Assembly: GCF_017589495.1 (NCBI RefSeq)
Contig: NC_063195.1
Span: 23,207,256-23,271,255, forward strand
Length of the DNA stretch: 64,000 bases
Direction: 5' to 3'
Origin: Alosa alosa
Taxonomy: Eukaryota > Chordata > Actinopteri > Clupeiformes > Clupeidae
This document shows positions 1 to 13,400 of this stretch, piece after piece; the first letter of the stretch is position 1, and every line of letters starts with the position of its first letter. Below the pieces are notes generated by a model. It worked only from the letters and a program-made list of their open reading frames with translations, was not told where the DNA came from and did no database searches. The translations under genes were made by a program, and so were the position numbers.

Positions 1-980
1 AATGAGTGAGAAAGTAAACAGCAGAGGTGTATTTAACTCATAGAGTGGGTGTAGCAATTGGACAAAGGTGACGAGGAGAGAGAGGGATAGAGAGAGAGAG
101 ATATTGTGTGTCTGTGTGTGTTTGACACGTGTTATGTGCGAGTGATGGAAAGATCATGATTCAGCTGGTTCAGTGTATGTGGTGTGTGTGTATGTGTGGT
201 GAAATTTTTCCTAAAATATAAAAAAAATATAATATATAAAAAATTATTCCTGGAACTGGAGCACCGTTAAGCAAGACAACACAAGTAAAATGGCATCTTC
301 AATCCAGTTCTTGAATGTTTGCCGTGCACTACATGATTGTGGTTTATGCTCTCATTTTAAAACCACAAGAGACTTTGACATATTTCTACTCATACATATT
401 TCCCATGGGTATAACACACAGTTATAGTTCATCATGAACTATACACTGCCGTGTAGTAGCTCTGGCCTGCCAGGCCCAAACCCCAGTGACCATATTAATC
501 TCCTCTGTCACCCTGGCCTTTATTGAACACTTCATTGGGGGAGATTGATAAGGCCTCTGGATAATGGACTCCTGAATCACCTTCTACAATAGGGGCAACT
601 TTCTTGTGTTTGCAGTGGGTCCATAGTCTATTTCATGGCCTGAGGTTTACTAATAACTAATAGTTTGTGTTAGTCTCATACAAGACATGCACTGAGCTCA
701 CAAACTTGTCTTATGTTACATATAGTGCAGAGCATTCTCAGTGGATTTTCAAATCTCAAGGAGTTGTACAATGTTCAAGAGAATTACCACATGAAGGTTA
801 ATTGTATAGTGCTGTATTTGTATGTGTGCTGTATTTCAGTTAAGGAATTTAACTGTTTTCACTGGATGCAATGGTTCTTTCATTGTTGTTGTTGTATAGC
901 TGAGTGTATGTGTACAGGTATGTGGTCTACAGTAATGGAATACTGCTACCGTAGAATGAACCATTCACTTTAGCCAACTG
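1..980. other. Intergenic, no gene seen
   Basis: No convincing coding exon on either strand. The first 240 bases hold GA-rich and TG-rich simple sequence (about 78-125 and 180-200) followed by an A/T-rich stretch. The short ORFs here have no recognisable domain and no paired splice sites. Confidence 0.6.
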
Positions 981-1290
981 GAGACACACACACAAGCTGA
1001 TGATGATCCATACAAGTTACTCTTCATGGCAATAAATCACACAATGACAGTTAAACTATGACTCTGCATGCGTCTTTTGCTATTAGCTATTGAGCTTATG
1101 TAAGCATGATCTCAGCGCAATACACACGCACACACACACACACAGGCTGATGATGATCCATCTTACATGTCACTGTTCATGGCAAGAAATCACACAATGG
1201 CAATCAAACTAGGACTCTGCATGCGGTGCCTTTTGCTCTTAGCTATTGCAGTTGTGTAAGCATGATTTCAGCGCAACACACACACAAATA
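981..1290 (+). repeat. Two-copy tandem duplication, period about 150-157 bp
   Basis: The unit starts at a short CA run followed by GCTGATGATGATCCAT (991) and recurs from 1141. Both copies contain the same ordered landmarks: TCACACAATG, ACTCTGCATGCG, TTTTGCT, TTAGCTATT and CAGCGCAA, then another CA run. Copies differ by scattered substitutions and small indels, so this is an ageing tandem duplication bounded by CA microsatellites. Confidence 0.85.
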
Positions 1291-2409
1291 CATACATCCA
1301 TCTGACACAATAAGACGGACGGCACACCTGCCGTAGGTGTGTCTCCTCCAGGCCGTGCTGTAGTAGTGCACCTGCAGGCTACATAACAGTGACATGCTAC
1401 ATGTGCCTGCATATTGTGTGCGGACCCCAACAGTACGTGCTCTGCTGTATAGCCATGACAGCGCATTTCTCTTGTCATGAGAGTGGTTTAGGGAACAAGG
1501 CGAGTGCTGCTGCCCTGCTTTCTTGTTCACGTACATTAGCTGTAAAGAGGAAATACACAAACCATATTGTGAACCATATATCATTCATAATCACACCAGT
1601 CTGTCTTGCCATATAGATACTTTTTTCACTACAAAGACAGATTACATATACACTTAAAGACACATTATATATACACTTAAAAACAATGAATGTGTTCTTA
1701 CCAGAGATAGTTTTAAATTGGCATAGGTACTTAATACTGAATAGTACTAATACGGAATAATTAAGAGAGGTGTTGACAGCCACAGAATGGCACGACAACC
1801 ATACCCTTGCAGTCAGAGCCTTATAGATATATGGCTCTGCTTGCAGTAGCCTAATGAATTGTGTTCTAAAATGCTGTGATGACAACAGAATCATCTGCAC
1901 TTACCGTGTCATACATAAGATACTGTCATGGGCACATACGTTTCTGAGTTGGTACCAGTTAAACTTCGCTCTTGTATGTTTGGACTTGGCAATTTTTTTT
2001 GTTGTAATGGCTGGGGTCACCTGTACTATTTTGTTTTCTTTCTTTTTTTTCACAAAAGCATAATAAGCTTGGCACCACACTCACTGGCTAATCGTCATGC
2101 AAGTTGTCTTCAACTCCAGTAATAAATACAAATCTTGCCATGTTTTTTAGATGTTCTAAAATAAGAACCCTCATGGCCTCTAGGGGCTTATAGCTTACTG
2201 TAGAGATGTCCTGACAATTTACTGTATGTTGAGGGAAATAACACTTACAAAACATTGGACAAGACATCAACTTTCCACAGTGTAATCTCCCCCGTCATTA
2301 TACTGACACAAGTGGTGTAATATCGGCATTACAGAACATGGGAAATAATGTCTTTTTTTTTTTTTCAGTGCTCAAACTTGTGCATTTTCACTTCCACTCA
2401 TGCCTGCCT
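1291..2409. other. Intergenic, no gene seen
   Basis: A/T-rich with several T-homopolymers (about 1987-2052 and 2351-2366). The longest minus-strand ORF (1475-1900) reads as low-information sequence with no domain I can recognise. Nothing else is supported. Confidence 0.5.
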
Positions 2410-3096
2410 CACAAGCCGGCACCCGCCCCCTTAAGCGGCTCGTGCCCCAGCGTCACCTCCGCAGCAGCCGATGAGCTTCCAGCAGCCTGCCAGGCCACCC
2501 AGACCCCAGCAAGCAGAGCAAGCCCCGGACATCCAGCCTAGGGCATCAGCCCCGAGGTCCTGGGGGAGGAACGCCCTCTCCTCGGCCGCCGCCAGGCATC
2601 GGTCGGGCAACCCTCAGGGGAACAACAAAACAGGACGGACAGCCAGCTCCTAGGGCTATCTGTCTGGTCCCCTCTCGCCCACAGCGCTTCACCCCGTACA
2701 CAGAAGACGAGGCGTCTGACGTGGCAGTTCATTGTGCTTTGGTACAGGGAAATGTTAAAAAAGTATCAGCACTGTGCCATGGCCTGTCCAACTTCCCCAT
2801 TTCACAGTCAGTTTACACAAGCACTTCTGCACACACATTTCCCCCTCTTGAAGCTCTGCTGGAGAGGAGAAAAGTGTGACCGGTGTCAGCAAATAATCTC
2901 TCCCGCCACGAACAAACAATACATTCTCTCCCACATCCAGGCCCTCAGCCTGTGGCGCATACAGTGGGCATCGATTTCAAATGACCACTTCAGTCGCGCA
3001 TTACGAGGCGTGAAGCTGCGTGAAGCTTTAGTACAACTTTCAGCCACTGTGCGTCGCTCTGCCACTGTACATTGCTCTGCCTGCCGCCCCTACTGA
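2410..3096 (+). pseudogene. GC-rich fragment resembling a retroelement Gag C-terminus
   Basis: About 330 bases of abruptly GC-rich DNA in A/T-rich surroundings. The frame from about 2471 to 2653 encodes a Pro/Gln/Arg-rich stretch (QQPARPPRPQQ, then RASAPRSWGR, then ARHRSGNPQGN) that ends in a stop. Such composition is typical of the tail of Gag-like proteins of DIRS or Gypsy retroelements. The reading is broken into several frames after the stop, so no intact product is claimed. A CpG-island-like exon of a host gene is an alternative. Confidence 0.35.
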
Positions 3097-6000
3097 AAAA
3101 GCAGGAGACTTGCAGAGAGTAATCCCAGCCTACGAATTCAATAACAAAATAAATCATGCATAATTAAACATTACCTCGATTTAGGCTACTTGGGTATGTT
3201 TTAAGGCTTGACTACACGGTGGCAACGAAAATCGAAATCGAAATTTGCTGTCTACATTATTGTCAGTGTTGGGGGTAACGCAGCTACGCAAATCAAAACA
3301 GTGGTGTGATAATTGAGCCAGTAGAGAAATAACTGTTCAGAATTAATCTGTAGCCTTGGGTAGGCTTCTGCAGAAAACAATGTTTTTGCCGATTTAATAC
3401 TATCTGGCGACGTTTTTAACAGGCTACGCAATAAAGGCTTAGACAACTATGACCCACGTTTTGGTTTCGTAAATTAATTTGCCCTACTTCTTGACTGAAA
3501 TGTAGTCAATTGACTGCTTGACATGTCATTTTTATTTTTCTGTACAATAAACAAATACATCTGCTTTATGCCACAGAATTACATTCATATTTGGCTGACT
3601 TCTGCAGACGCGCAAAAAAACACTGCCAGGCGCATCCTTAAAAATATTTTCGTTTGCCGTAACCCGACCGACCCTGTCAATTTAGAACCGACCCAAATAT
3701 TTATTTTTTTCCCCTTTTAGTCCGACCGACTTGCCGGTTGTAAACTTGCGTTAAGACCGACCGATTTTTTTTTACTCTAAACAACCAATACAAATAAAAT
3801 ACTATTTATTTTAGTAGGCCTAAGTATTGTGAATATAAATTGCCTACATACAAACTCTCTTAAATAAAACCCTGTGGCGTCATCTCTACACCATTGGTTT
3901 ACGCATGTCACACTATGGCCTATAAGCTTCGTTTCATTCACACAAACATCTCAACTCAACGCTTATTACTTGGCACGAAGCTCTGGAAGAACTGTGCCCA
4001 GAACTGTGCCCAGAGTACACAACTGTTTCACCAGCACATTTAAATGACTTGACTAAAACCGTGCATAACTGGAGGTACACCTGTTATCTGAGCAGTCTGT
4101 ATGTCCTCATTTTGCCAATGCGAGGACGATATGAGTCTGTTGCATAGATGTCCGAGTCACGCATAATGTTTGAAAACCACTGGCTCATAATCACAACAAT
4201 TTAACACACGACAGTTGGATACTTCATCATGTTCCCATGCCTACATTTTGGTGAGTAGCATAGAGATCGTTAAAACAATAAAGTATGGCCTCCTTGATCA
4301 AAGTGGGGAATAAAATAAAAAGTTTGAGAACCACTGGCTTAACAAGTTACCTGCAGTCCAGAACACACAGAATATTGCCTTTATAATCAACTACTATTTG
4401 TTCCAACAGCATTCAAACAAAGCCTTTATAAAAGTGAAAAAAATATAGGCCTATTCCATAAGAAGTAAAATAAAATACTGTTACTCGGCTTTGTCTGAAC
4501 TGGCCATTGTAGGCTACGTAAAAAATAAACAAGTAGGCCTATTCCCTATCCAATGATATCGGCAAATGTTTGTTTTCCAAAGTAAGAATTTCACTTCACC
4601 ATGCACCTTCGACAATGAATAGCTCATTACACTTATGTTACTGTTGAACGTAGGCCTAACTGGTACCATTACCAACATTATTCGGTGTCCTAAACACTGG
4701 CATTTTATGGCATTGTGTCATGTAAGGTCGTTGCAAAATCTAGAGAAATATGTGAGGTGGTCAGCGGGGGACAATTGAGACACACAGGATTGTGTTATTA
4801 CTTGCATTCCACACTATCTCAAACTTTTTCTTTCATTCCCCACTTTGATCAAGGAGGCATTGACTGATGATAGTGGTATCAGGGGCAGGAGGATTACTGT
4901 TAGCGCAGGCTATATATAAAATTCTTTAACAGAAGGCCTGCCTCGAATGCAGGCTTGCCCAAAATAAAGGCCTGTGGTTTGCGCAGCCTACAGTAAGTAG
5001 GTTAAATAACAGACCCGCCACAATGTGCGGTATGATAATTTTTTACGAGCAAGATGTTTTTGGTGCTCTGCATGTTCTTAAATAACAATGATCATCAGTA
5101 GCCTAATATTCGACCATTATTTTGTGTAAATGGGTTAGACACCAGGGACCATATTCACAAAGCCTTTTATCTTACCACAAGGAGTAGGCTACTCCTAAAT
5201 AGCAATAAAAGATTTTAGCTATAGGAGTTTCTCTTATTAAGTTATTCACAAAGCCTTTCAGACCTAGGCTACTCTTAGTAAGGGAAAATGACAACTCCTG
5301 AACAGATTCTGGAGCTGATTCTGGAGCTGAGCGCGAGAGTGAGTGAGTCTTCGTTGCTATGGATGACGTTATTAGGCTACTCATGCACGAGCTTGACTGA
5401 AGTGACCACCTTGATTGGCTGATGATTGTAACGCGGGAATGATTCCAAACACCTCCCTTACGATGAGTGGCAGATGACAGGTCTGAGAATGCATGCACTA
5501 CACAAGGACAGAAGATGATGAATAACTAAATAAAAAGGCCTAGCCTAAATGAATCAAGAGTAAGGCAAAACAAATAGCCTAGTAGCCTAATGAAACATAC
5601 GGATTGATGTAGTATCTTTGTAACATTATTAAATTAATCTGTTACTATGCCTATGCCTACGTTTGCAAAAGAGAACATTTTAATTTGATTCACAATAGGC
5701 CTAATGTTACATTTAATTTACATGTTGACAATGAGTAGCCTAGTTTTGGTTGTTGTTGGTGGCGTTATTGTATGTTGGTTATGCCTACAATGCAAAATTG
5801 CTTCCTCACAATTGGAAGCTCCTGTAGCCGCATAGAATTTCAAAACAGGCGAAATGCCACAAAACCGGTGAATAGGTCTGTGAGTTAGGAGTCCTCTTGA
5901 CTTCTTTTAAGCTGTCACAGCTGGTGGGAAGGTGTGATTTGTTGGGGGCAGGGCCGGATTAACTGGGCACAAATGTCTGATGACCCCCCCCTGCCCCCCA

Positions 6001-6589
6001 GTCAACGTGAATCGGGTGGTCAGTTAATAGGCTATGCCGAAATAGTTTTCAACATTTTGAATATTAGTGTCGGGTGAATTAGGAAATGTTCTCAAAGTAG
6101 CCTTATGGCTAAAAGCTGCTTGGAATCCCCGTCAAGCAATATAACCATACAAACGCGCACACTCATTGTTTCAAAAGGAGTAAATTCGCAACGCAACACA
6201 GACCCCACTTTTCTCGCATCAGTCACTGACATGAACGAAACACAGAACCCGCTTCTCTCACGGCAGTCACTGACAGTAGCCTGGAATAAATGCATGGGGA
6301 AAAAAACTTCCCTATGACAAAGACATCGTAAAACACTGAAAGTTAATATTTTGTCACTATAACATACATCTGTCCTTTGTCAAATGTGTTATGTTCCAAG
6401 TAGCCTAATGCGTAATTCTGTTTCATAAAGTTGAACAAATACATTTGCTTATTTCACAGAAAAATATAAATAGCCAGTTAGGGTCTACAGTGCAGAGTTG
6501 GTAAGTTATGGTAGGCCAACTTGGAGTGAACATACAAACAGGGGAAATTCTTTCTCTAGTAGCTGAGTAGCCTCAGGTGCGCACGTAAT
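3097..6589. other. Intergenic repeat-rich DNA, no gene seen
   Basis: Contains CCGACC-rich low-complexity sequence (about 3660-3770), a foldback pair (entered separately), and a segment at about 5148-5300 with the motif ATTCACAAAGCC repeated at 5155 and 5246, which is shared with 27916 and typical of PIF/Harbinger-type MITEs. No coding exon is supported. Confidence 0.5.
4285..4860. repeat. Foldback pair with about 44-bp inverted arms
   Basis: Arm 4285-4328 (starting ATGGCCTCCTTGATCAAAG) and arm 4818-4860 (ending TTTGATCAAGGAGGCAT) are reverse complements with a few mismatches, enclosing about 490 bases. Both arms carry the AAACTTTTT/AAAAAGTTT and GAGAACCACTGG-like ends seen at the termini of hAT-type MITEs elsewhere in this window (25337-25915). 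Likely an old non-autonomous DNA transposon or two opposed copies. Confidence 0.6.
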
Positions 6590-6596
6590 ATAATAA

Positions 6597-7191
6597 TATA
6601 ATAATATAATAATAATAAGCTTTATTTGTATAGCACCTTTCATACACAGAATGCAGCTCAAAGTGCTTTACATTTGAAGCATGTAACACAATAAGTCAGT
6701 CAGTCATTATCAATCACTTTTCTTCATTGCTGGGGCCGTTTATGATCCACTCAGCAACATATCAAAAATATAGAAAATGGCGCCATAAGACTGGCAGCCT
6801 TAACCCTCTTACCCCCACAAGCGCCATATGGCAGCTGTGGCAGGAAAAACTCCCATATTCCAGGAAGAAACCTTGAGCAGAACCTGACTTAATAGGGGGA
6901 GCCCATCTGCTTCTGGCTGGCTGCGCCCTCCAATAGCAGCAGATGTAGAATAATCTGAAAAAGTAGTCTACAGGATAAGATGAGTTAACTAAAAGCTTTC
7001 CTGTACAGGTATGTTTTCAGATCTTTTTTAAAAATATTTACTGAACTCGCCTGCTTGATGTACAAAGGCAGGTTGTTCCATAGTTTGGGGGCATAATGGA
7101 TAAAAGCAGCTTCTCCACTTCTCCAACTTCTCCACGTAGACATAAGGCCGAACATGCAAGCGCCAATGAATCGTGCTCTCACGACAATCAC
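6597..7191 (-). mobile_element. LINE 3' end: C-terminal ORF remnant plus 3' UTR
   Basis: The minus-strand ORF 6985-7191 ends with a stretch reading AFIHYAPKLWNNLPLYI then FKKDLKTYL, matching the C-terminus of CR1/L2-type fish LINE reverse transcriptases (pattern APKLWNxLPLxIRxAxSxxxFKxxLKTxLF). Downstream on that strand (6600-6980) is the usual 3' UTR with AGCACCTTTCATACACA and CAAAGTGCTTTACA, ending at an ATA-rich tail at about 6588-6620. The element is 5'-truncated just upstream of 7191. Confidence 0.8.
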
Positions 7192-8420
7192 GCCGTTAAA
7201 CTTAAATAGGTTAACATCACTCTAAGTTCGCCTTCAAGCAAGGAAAACGATGATTTGAAGACATCTGTTTCATTGGAAGGGCAAGGGGTAGTAACAGGAC
7301 AACACAGAGACAGGCCCGATAGCAGGGCTGTTATGAGAGTATTAAAATATGGGATATTCTACGGGAAAACATTAAAACGGCAAGACAGCGGGGGGAAGTT
7401 AAAATATGTGAGAAACACGGAACAAGTTAGCATGCATTGTCTCGGTCCCCGTGCACAGGGATTATTTGTCTTATTATTAATCACATATGATTATTTGTGA
7501 AATTGTGCAAACAGGCACAACACATTTGAAAAGGAAGGACTGGTAGCATGCAAGCTCACGGGAAAGATTGATTTAAGAACGTTATCACAGTGTGTGGCTG
7601 TGGCAAAAAGCAGCAGCTTGGGCGGAAGACAATTGGCAGGGGAGGGTCATGTCTTTTTTAACAATTCTGTCGGAGGGTCATTGAACAATTTCTAGCAGGC
7701 AAGGGAGGGTCATGCAACTTCTGACTGAAGCACTCAAAATTCCTCTGGTGGCCCCTTCAATAAATAACGAACAGTCCCTAGATTGCTGCTGGGCTATATG
7801 TCTTGGTTCATGTCTCATTGCCGTCAAATGCGTAGCCTATCTCGTGGTTGCATCCATTACAAACAAACATGCAATGTGAACGTCTGGGATTGGGAAGAGC
7901 ACTAAATGCTCTACTGAATAAGCACGAAGTCAAACCTTTAAATGAAAAACACTCTTTAATAATCAAAAAAAATAAACCACTAATGAAGTAAACTTGTGAC
8001 CATCAAAAATCGTTTATCGCCTGTAACTCCGTGATAACAGGATGTAACAAGAAGGCATTTGGCTGAGCAACGGAGGTTAATATGCTCTATATTTTGTCCA
8101 AATGATGTCTGTCTATCATCGTTGCACTCGGAGAAAACCAGAATGTTTAATTTGTCCTGCGTTCTACGGCTGCAAACGGGATTCACTCGCAGTAACCAAA
8201 TATTTCTTTATTAGGGCAGGGCAGGCATATTTCTGGCTATTAAATTATTTCTAAACCAGTCTGCTAAAGTCTGTAGTGATGTCTGTGTAGGGTTTTCCAG
8301 GCTCCATTTCTTTGGTTTTTATTTTCTTCTTATTTTTTTTTTTAGGCTACCAATTGGCCAGACCCTCAACTTCGGATGTTGACGCAGGGGGTCAACCAAC
8401 AAGCGATTTGCGCTGTGGGC

Positions 8421-8458
<38 letters not shown>

Positions 8459-10272
8459 GCTACCAGTAGGCCTAGTAGTAGGCTTATGATTTTTACTGTA
8501 AAAATGGCATAATTCTTGCATAGCCCGTTTGACGTCGGACAATTAACGTCAACAGTGATCGTCTACATCATGTTATGCAAATTGGACATATAGCTTTTTG
8601 ACGATAGGAAATAATCAAATCATGCCATTAAGTTGTCACTGGATGTTGCGTTGTTGTGCTTGGTAGTGTTTAAGCGCACTGCAGGGATTTTATGGTAGCG
8701 GCATAAACCTTGTTGCACCATGTGCTCTTGGGGCTAGCGGAGGCCTATAGCTTGTGCACAGGCATTTCCCCTTTTCCATTAGATGTAGGCATCATTTTGC
8801 GATATAAAAAAAAAAAAAAAAACATAAAAAACAAGAAAATAACAGTTTAATTCAACACATTAATGCAGTTCATATGGAATCTCACAGTCGGATTTAGACG
8901 CAGGAGTGTCAACTAGGGGAGAAAGAATGCATTGAAAAGTTTTGTGCTGGTCATAAACTTTTAAAATTATTATTAGGCCTAATCTATTAGGCTATTACAA
9001 CATGTTTAGAACAGTGGTAGGCCTATTAAATGGTGTGTTAAAGAGAGCACAGGATAGGCCGCAATATTGTCGCATATTGTCCGCAATAGTGCTGTGGGAT
9101 TTTGAAATTGAAATTTTGTTGCATTTCGGGGTGTAAACCCAAACGTTAACCCAAACGTTAGGCTAAGTTTATTCACCACTACAAATAATATTTGGTATAG
9201 TTTATCAGAGGCACAATAATAATAAAAAAAAGTCTATAGAAGATGGAACTTTGTAGTGCAAACCATAAACTGATGATCAATGACTAGGCCAGATTGACCG
9301 TTGAACATTGCCTGAATCCCTCAACGTCATGTTTTGACGCGGGGGTTTGGTTAATTATGTGCAAATGCAGAATTTTATAAATGTCTTAAGTAGGCCCTAG
9401 TGTATGTCATGGCAGTGTTCAACTTTATACATACTCACATAATTGCATTGTGTTTGATTGTAAACATCTTTGGTGACACAGTTGCTGAAATGTTAATATT
9501 AGGACTTTTATTAATGCTGCGCACATGCGCAAAACAATCGGGCGGCGAATGTTCCCAAGCACCCCCGCTTCCCACTTCTCTGCTATCTGTCGCTTCTCTG
9601 CTATCTGCTCTTCTCAACTGCAACGAATAAAGTAGGTAAAGGTGGATGAACACTTATTTACCCTATTTAGGCCACCTATCATTGTGTTGCCGTATCGTGT
9701 GCACTGTTCTAGTTACGGGAGTGATGTGTCATGTTTAAAGAATCTGTAAGATGCTAGAAAGTAGACTAGCCAAGGTGGGCCAGAGTTTTAGAATATGTTA
9801 AATTCATTTCAAATTCACCCAAGTGCATTATGCGAATAGGCCTACACATTTGATTTCCATGTAAAATGTGAGCACTCAAGACCTTGAAGGAGTCTATCTA
9901 AAATACTGTTAAGATTAGTCATTGTTAATCATCTAAGTGTTTTTTTCATACTGTGCTATAATAGGCCAAGCCCATTTTTAGGTCAACAGAGCCATCCCTG
10001 CTCATTTAATATGGGAGTGTTGGACATAGATCTGTGTTTTTAACGGTCCAAGACTAATAATAGGACATCTGAGAGCATTAGGCCTATATTAATTTAATTT
10101 TGTCATTGAATGTGTGTCGTAAAGGCTATTTCTGTGTGGATTGTGGTTTTAGGACAACCTTTATGACTTTTAAATGTGCTGACTGTTAAAAATCATAATA
10201 GATATATAATATAATATATATAATAGATACATAATAGAAATAATCTCTGTGTGTTTATATGTATATTTCAGT
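7192..10272. other. Intergenic, no gene seen
   Basis: A/T-rich with poly-A (8804-8825), a (CAA)n microsatellite (separate entry) and three loosely similar TTGACGC-GGGG motifs near 8380, 8900 and 9335. The ORF at 7255-7500 has no recognisable domain. Possible unseen 5' non-coding exons of the 10273 gene would lie here, since the sequence just before that start codon looks like a splice acceptor. Confidence 0.45.
8419..8458 (+). repeat. (CAA)n microsatellite
   Basis: Thirteen perfect CAA units in a row. In one frame it would read as polyglutamine, but the surrounding ORF has no other protein-like feature. Confidence 0.95.
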
Positions 10273-10473
10273 ATGACAAAGCGAAAATTCAGGCCTTGTC
10301 CTGCTTGCCAGGTGATGAACCAGGCAAACAGGAAATGCTGCAGTGCCTGCTATGTAAGCCTGAGTAAGAGTAAAAAGATGAAGGGTCTCAAAGAGCGGCT
10401 TAATGATGAGTGGGCTGATGGGATCAGGCAAAACCGCAATGCAGCAAGGGTGGTGTCCTCTGCCCAAATTGCA
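10273..10473 (+). CDS. Exon 1 of the zinc-ribbon-like gene
   Basis: Starts at an ATG two bases after a TTTCAG acceptor-like motif, so a non-coding exon may precede it. Encodes 67 residues with CPAC and CCSAC, followed by a Lys-rich segment (SKSKKMKG) and RNAARVVSSAQIA. The donor is GTAAGT at 10474, phase 0. Confidence 0.55.
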
Positions 10474-13400
10474 GTAAGTGAAAATGCTCACGCTTCATGA
10501 ATAGAGTGGTTGTCAAAATGAAACGCAAAGCACATTTCATTAAAGGTAGGTTACAAGATCCTGGAAAAGTACATGTTTCTTCAGATTTTCCCCGTAGCCC
10601 CAACTCCAGAGTACAAGACGAGCGGGAGGGATAAATGACAGTTGAGTTTGATAGAAATATCACCATCCAATCATTTCGATGGGACGCTCAAAATCATTGG
10701 ATGGTGTTTTTCCAGTCCTGTGCACAGGTGACTGCATTTTTTATTTTTGTGTTAGAGCATTTAATTACAGTAATTGCTTACAATTGTAGTGTGAAGAGGA
10801 TTTTAAGCAATATAGTAAAAAGTGCTCCATGAAAACATCTTGGACCCTACCTTTAACATCCATATTATGGATGTCAATGTAATGTGCTTTGTCAAACTAT
10901 CAACATCTAACTATCATTTCTAAGTATGTAGGATGTGATTTCTCTAAATTTAAGGTTTGTCAAAGGCTTAATGCATACCTGTCAACACTCCCGTTTTTCC
11001 CGGGTTTCTCCCGTATTTCAAGGTCATCTCCCAGCACCCTCCCGTTTTGATATTTCTCCCGGAAAACTCCCGTAATTTGCATGGCCATCAAACTTCATTT
11101 TGATCAAAAATCATTGATCCATTCAGGTTGCCAGATTGTGTATGAAATACACCCACATAAACTGTTATTGAGTGTTGTTGATACACTGAACTTGTGCCCT
11201 CGGACCAAATCTGACAGCAAGCAGCTTTGGAGTTTTGGAAGTAGGCTGCAGGCAGGGTGGATACATAACTGGCATGCGTAAGGTAATGGTAAGGTAAAAG
11301 CAACGACCGAAATGCAGTGTTGAAACACGTGTATGAAACGTATTAAATATGCAAACACAGATCCGGTATAAACACTGCCCCCCGAAAAAAAAAATTTTGG
11401 AATGCTAAATGTTGACAGGTATGACTTAATGTTTGGTTTTATATAACTTTCCTTTTACTGAGACTAATGAATGCATCCCACAGGTACTGTATGTATTCTT
11501 GTGGTGTCCACAGAATTCTTAGGTGCTGGCTATTGGCATAGCCTAACTGTTCAACATCATAGAAGTGCAGCACACTCCGGGTTCTGATTTTTATTAGAAT
11601 AATTGATGTTTGGGCCCTCTTTAGAATTTATGTAAAGAAGACACCGAACTCATGCACACACTGTGCTCAGGGTGTTTAGTAACAAGTGTGTCAGGGTAGC
11701 ACACCATAAACAGGGCAACATTTGGATGGATTCGAACTGTGTCCAAAATCGCTCCTCCTCCTCTCTCAGTTTGCTTATCAGCACATATTTGCCTAACAGC
11801 CTATCCTATACATCTGATTAACTCTCTAAAAGTGCTAACCAAATGTTTTCTTGTAAGTAAATGTTATTTTATGTTCCTGTTATTTAGGAACAAGTATTAT
11901 TTAGAACTGCCAACATTTGTTTTGACCTTGGAGGCTGCATAAAAATACCTTTCTTTTATTAGCTATTATGCCTATTTTGCCTTTAATAAGATAGGACTCT
12001 TGACAGTGAGTGGAGTGAGGGGTAGAGTTGGAGAGAATGGGAGAGTGGTAGAGTTGGGGTGCGATCTGAAAATGTTGTGCCAGTTGTGCCATGGCCTAGG
12101 ACTAGTTTTTGTAAAAGGTTGAGAGCATCTGTACCCTTTTCTGATTAAATACAAGTAAGCTAAATACAATTCAAGTCTGCTATCTTTCTATGTGTGTCCG
12201 TCTCCCTCCGATTTTTCGCGGCAGCTATGCCTCATGTAAACAAACCCGCGAACGAAGAGTAAATTAAATGGGTAAAAAATTACTGCAAAGTAGCAAAGTA
12301 AAACAATCTAATGGACTGCAAAGTAGCAAAGTAAAACAATCTAATGGACTGCAAAGTAGTGCACATGCGCACAACGGATCAGGTAGGCGGTACAGATTGG
12401 GTACCGACAGGTCACTTTATGACATCACTTTTCACTTGCTCCTTGTGTGAACTGCTCCTTTCAGTGTTAAGAAACGTAATCCCTAATCAATACATTGTTT
12501 TCAGTCATTGCCTGACTTTATGTGAATATTTATTACATACGTGATGTGATGTCATGCAAATGTGGTGTGATTTCATACTGAGTAGAAAAATAGGAATGTT
12601 TATGCAGGAGTGCAGTCCTCTTGAGGATGGGCATAGGTGATAGCTGGGGGGATTACAGTTAACTGTGTGTATGGGTGGGGTGGAGGTTGTGGTGAGGCAG
12701 GGGTGGAGCGGCAGTGTGCTGTGCATGTGGGGGGAGGGGGGCTTACTGTTGAAGGCTGGGGTGGCTGGCAGTGTGTTATGTGAATGGTGAGGGGCTTACT
12801 GGTGATGGCAGTGGTGTGTGTGTGTGGTGGTGGGGGCAGTGTGGGGGGCAAAAGAGCAGGGCAAACAATGTGTTTGGGTTGTCAGGTCTTTTGGTTGATT
12901 GTAGGTGGAGGGATATTAGTGTGGAGAGATGTAAGACAGGTCCATGTAGCTGTGGGGGATGTATAAAGTGCTGCAAGACAGGTGCATGTTTGTGTATGTG
13001 TGATACCACTGCAACATGACATTTTCTCTCATTTTTCAAGTACTTCTACTCATTTCAGGTGCAGAAACTTTCTGCCTTGGAGTATATGCCCATTTTATGT
13101 ATAGCCAGGAAGCAGAGGCATTCATGGGTGGCTGATATCACTTTAGGAATGCCACTTACGGAAGACATGAGGCCTTTTGTTTATGTGATGAAAAAGGCGT
13201 ATGAGTATTTACTGAAAAAGCAAGGTTAGGTTTTTGCTAAACTCATTATTTTTTTTAAATACTCATGTATTTTATTTAATGAATACAGATTAAAATGAAT
13301 AAGGACCTCCTCAACAGGAACAAACATCCAGCCCCAGGATGACCCCCCACCTGACCAGCAGACCCAGGCTGACCCCCTGCCTCTCCAGCAGGCCGAGGAT

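Noticed and set aside
1475..1900. 141-codon minus-strand ORF
   Set aside because: No domain, no splice partners, composition of random A/T-rich sequence.
8312..8512. ORF with a polyglutamine run
   Set aside because: Only the (CAA)n microsatellite gives it protein-like character; no splice context or flanking domain.
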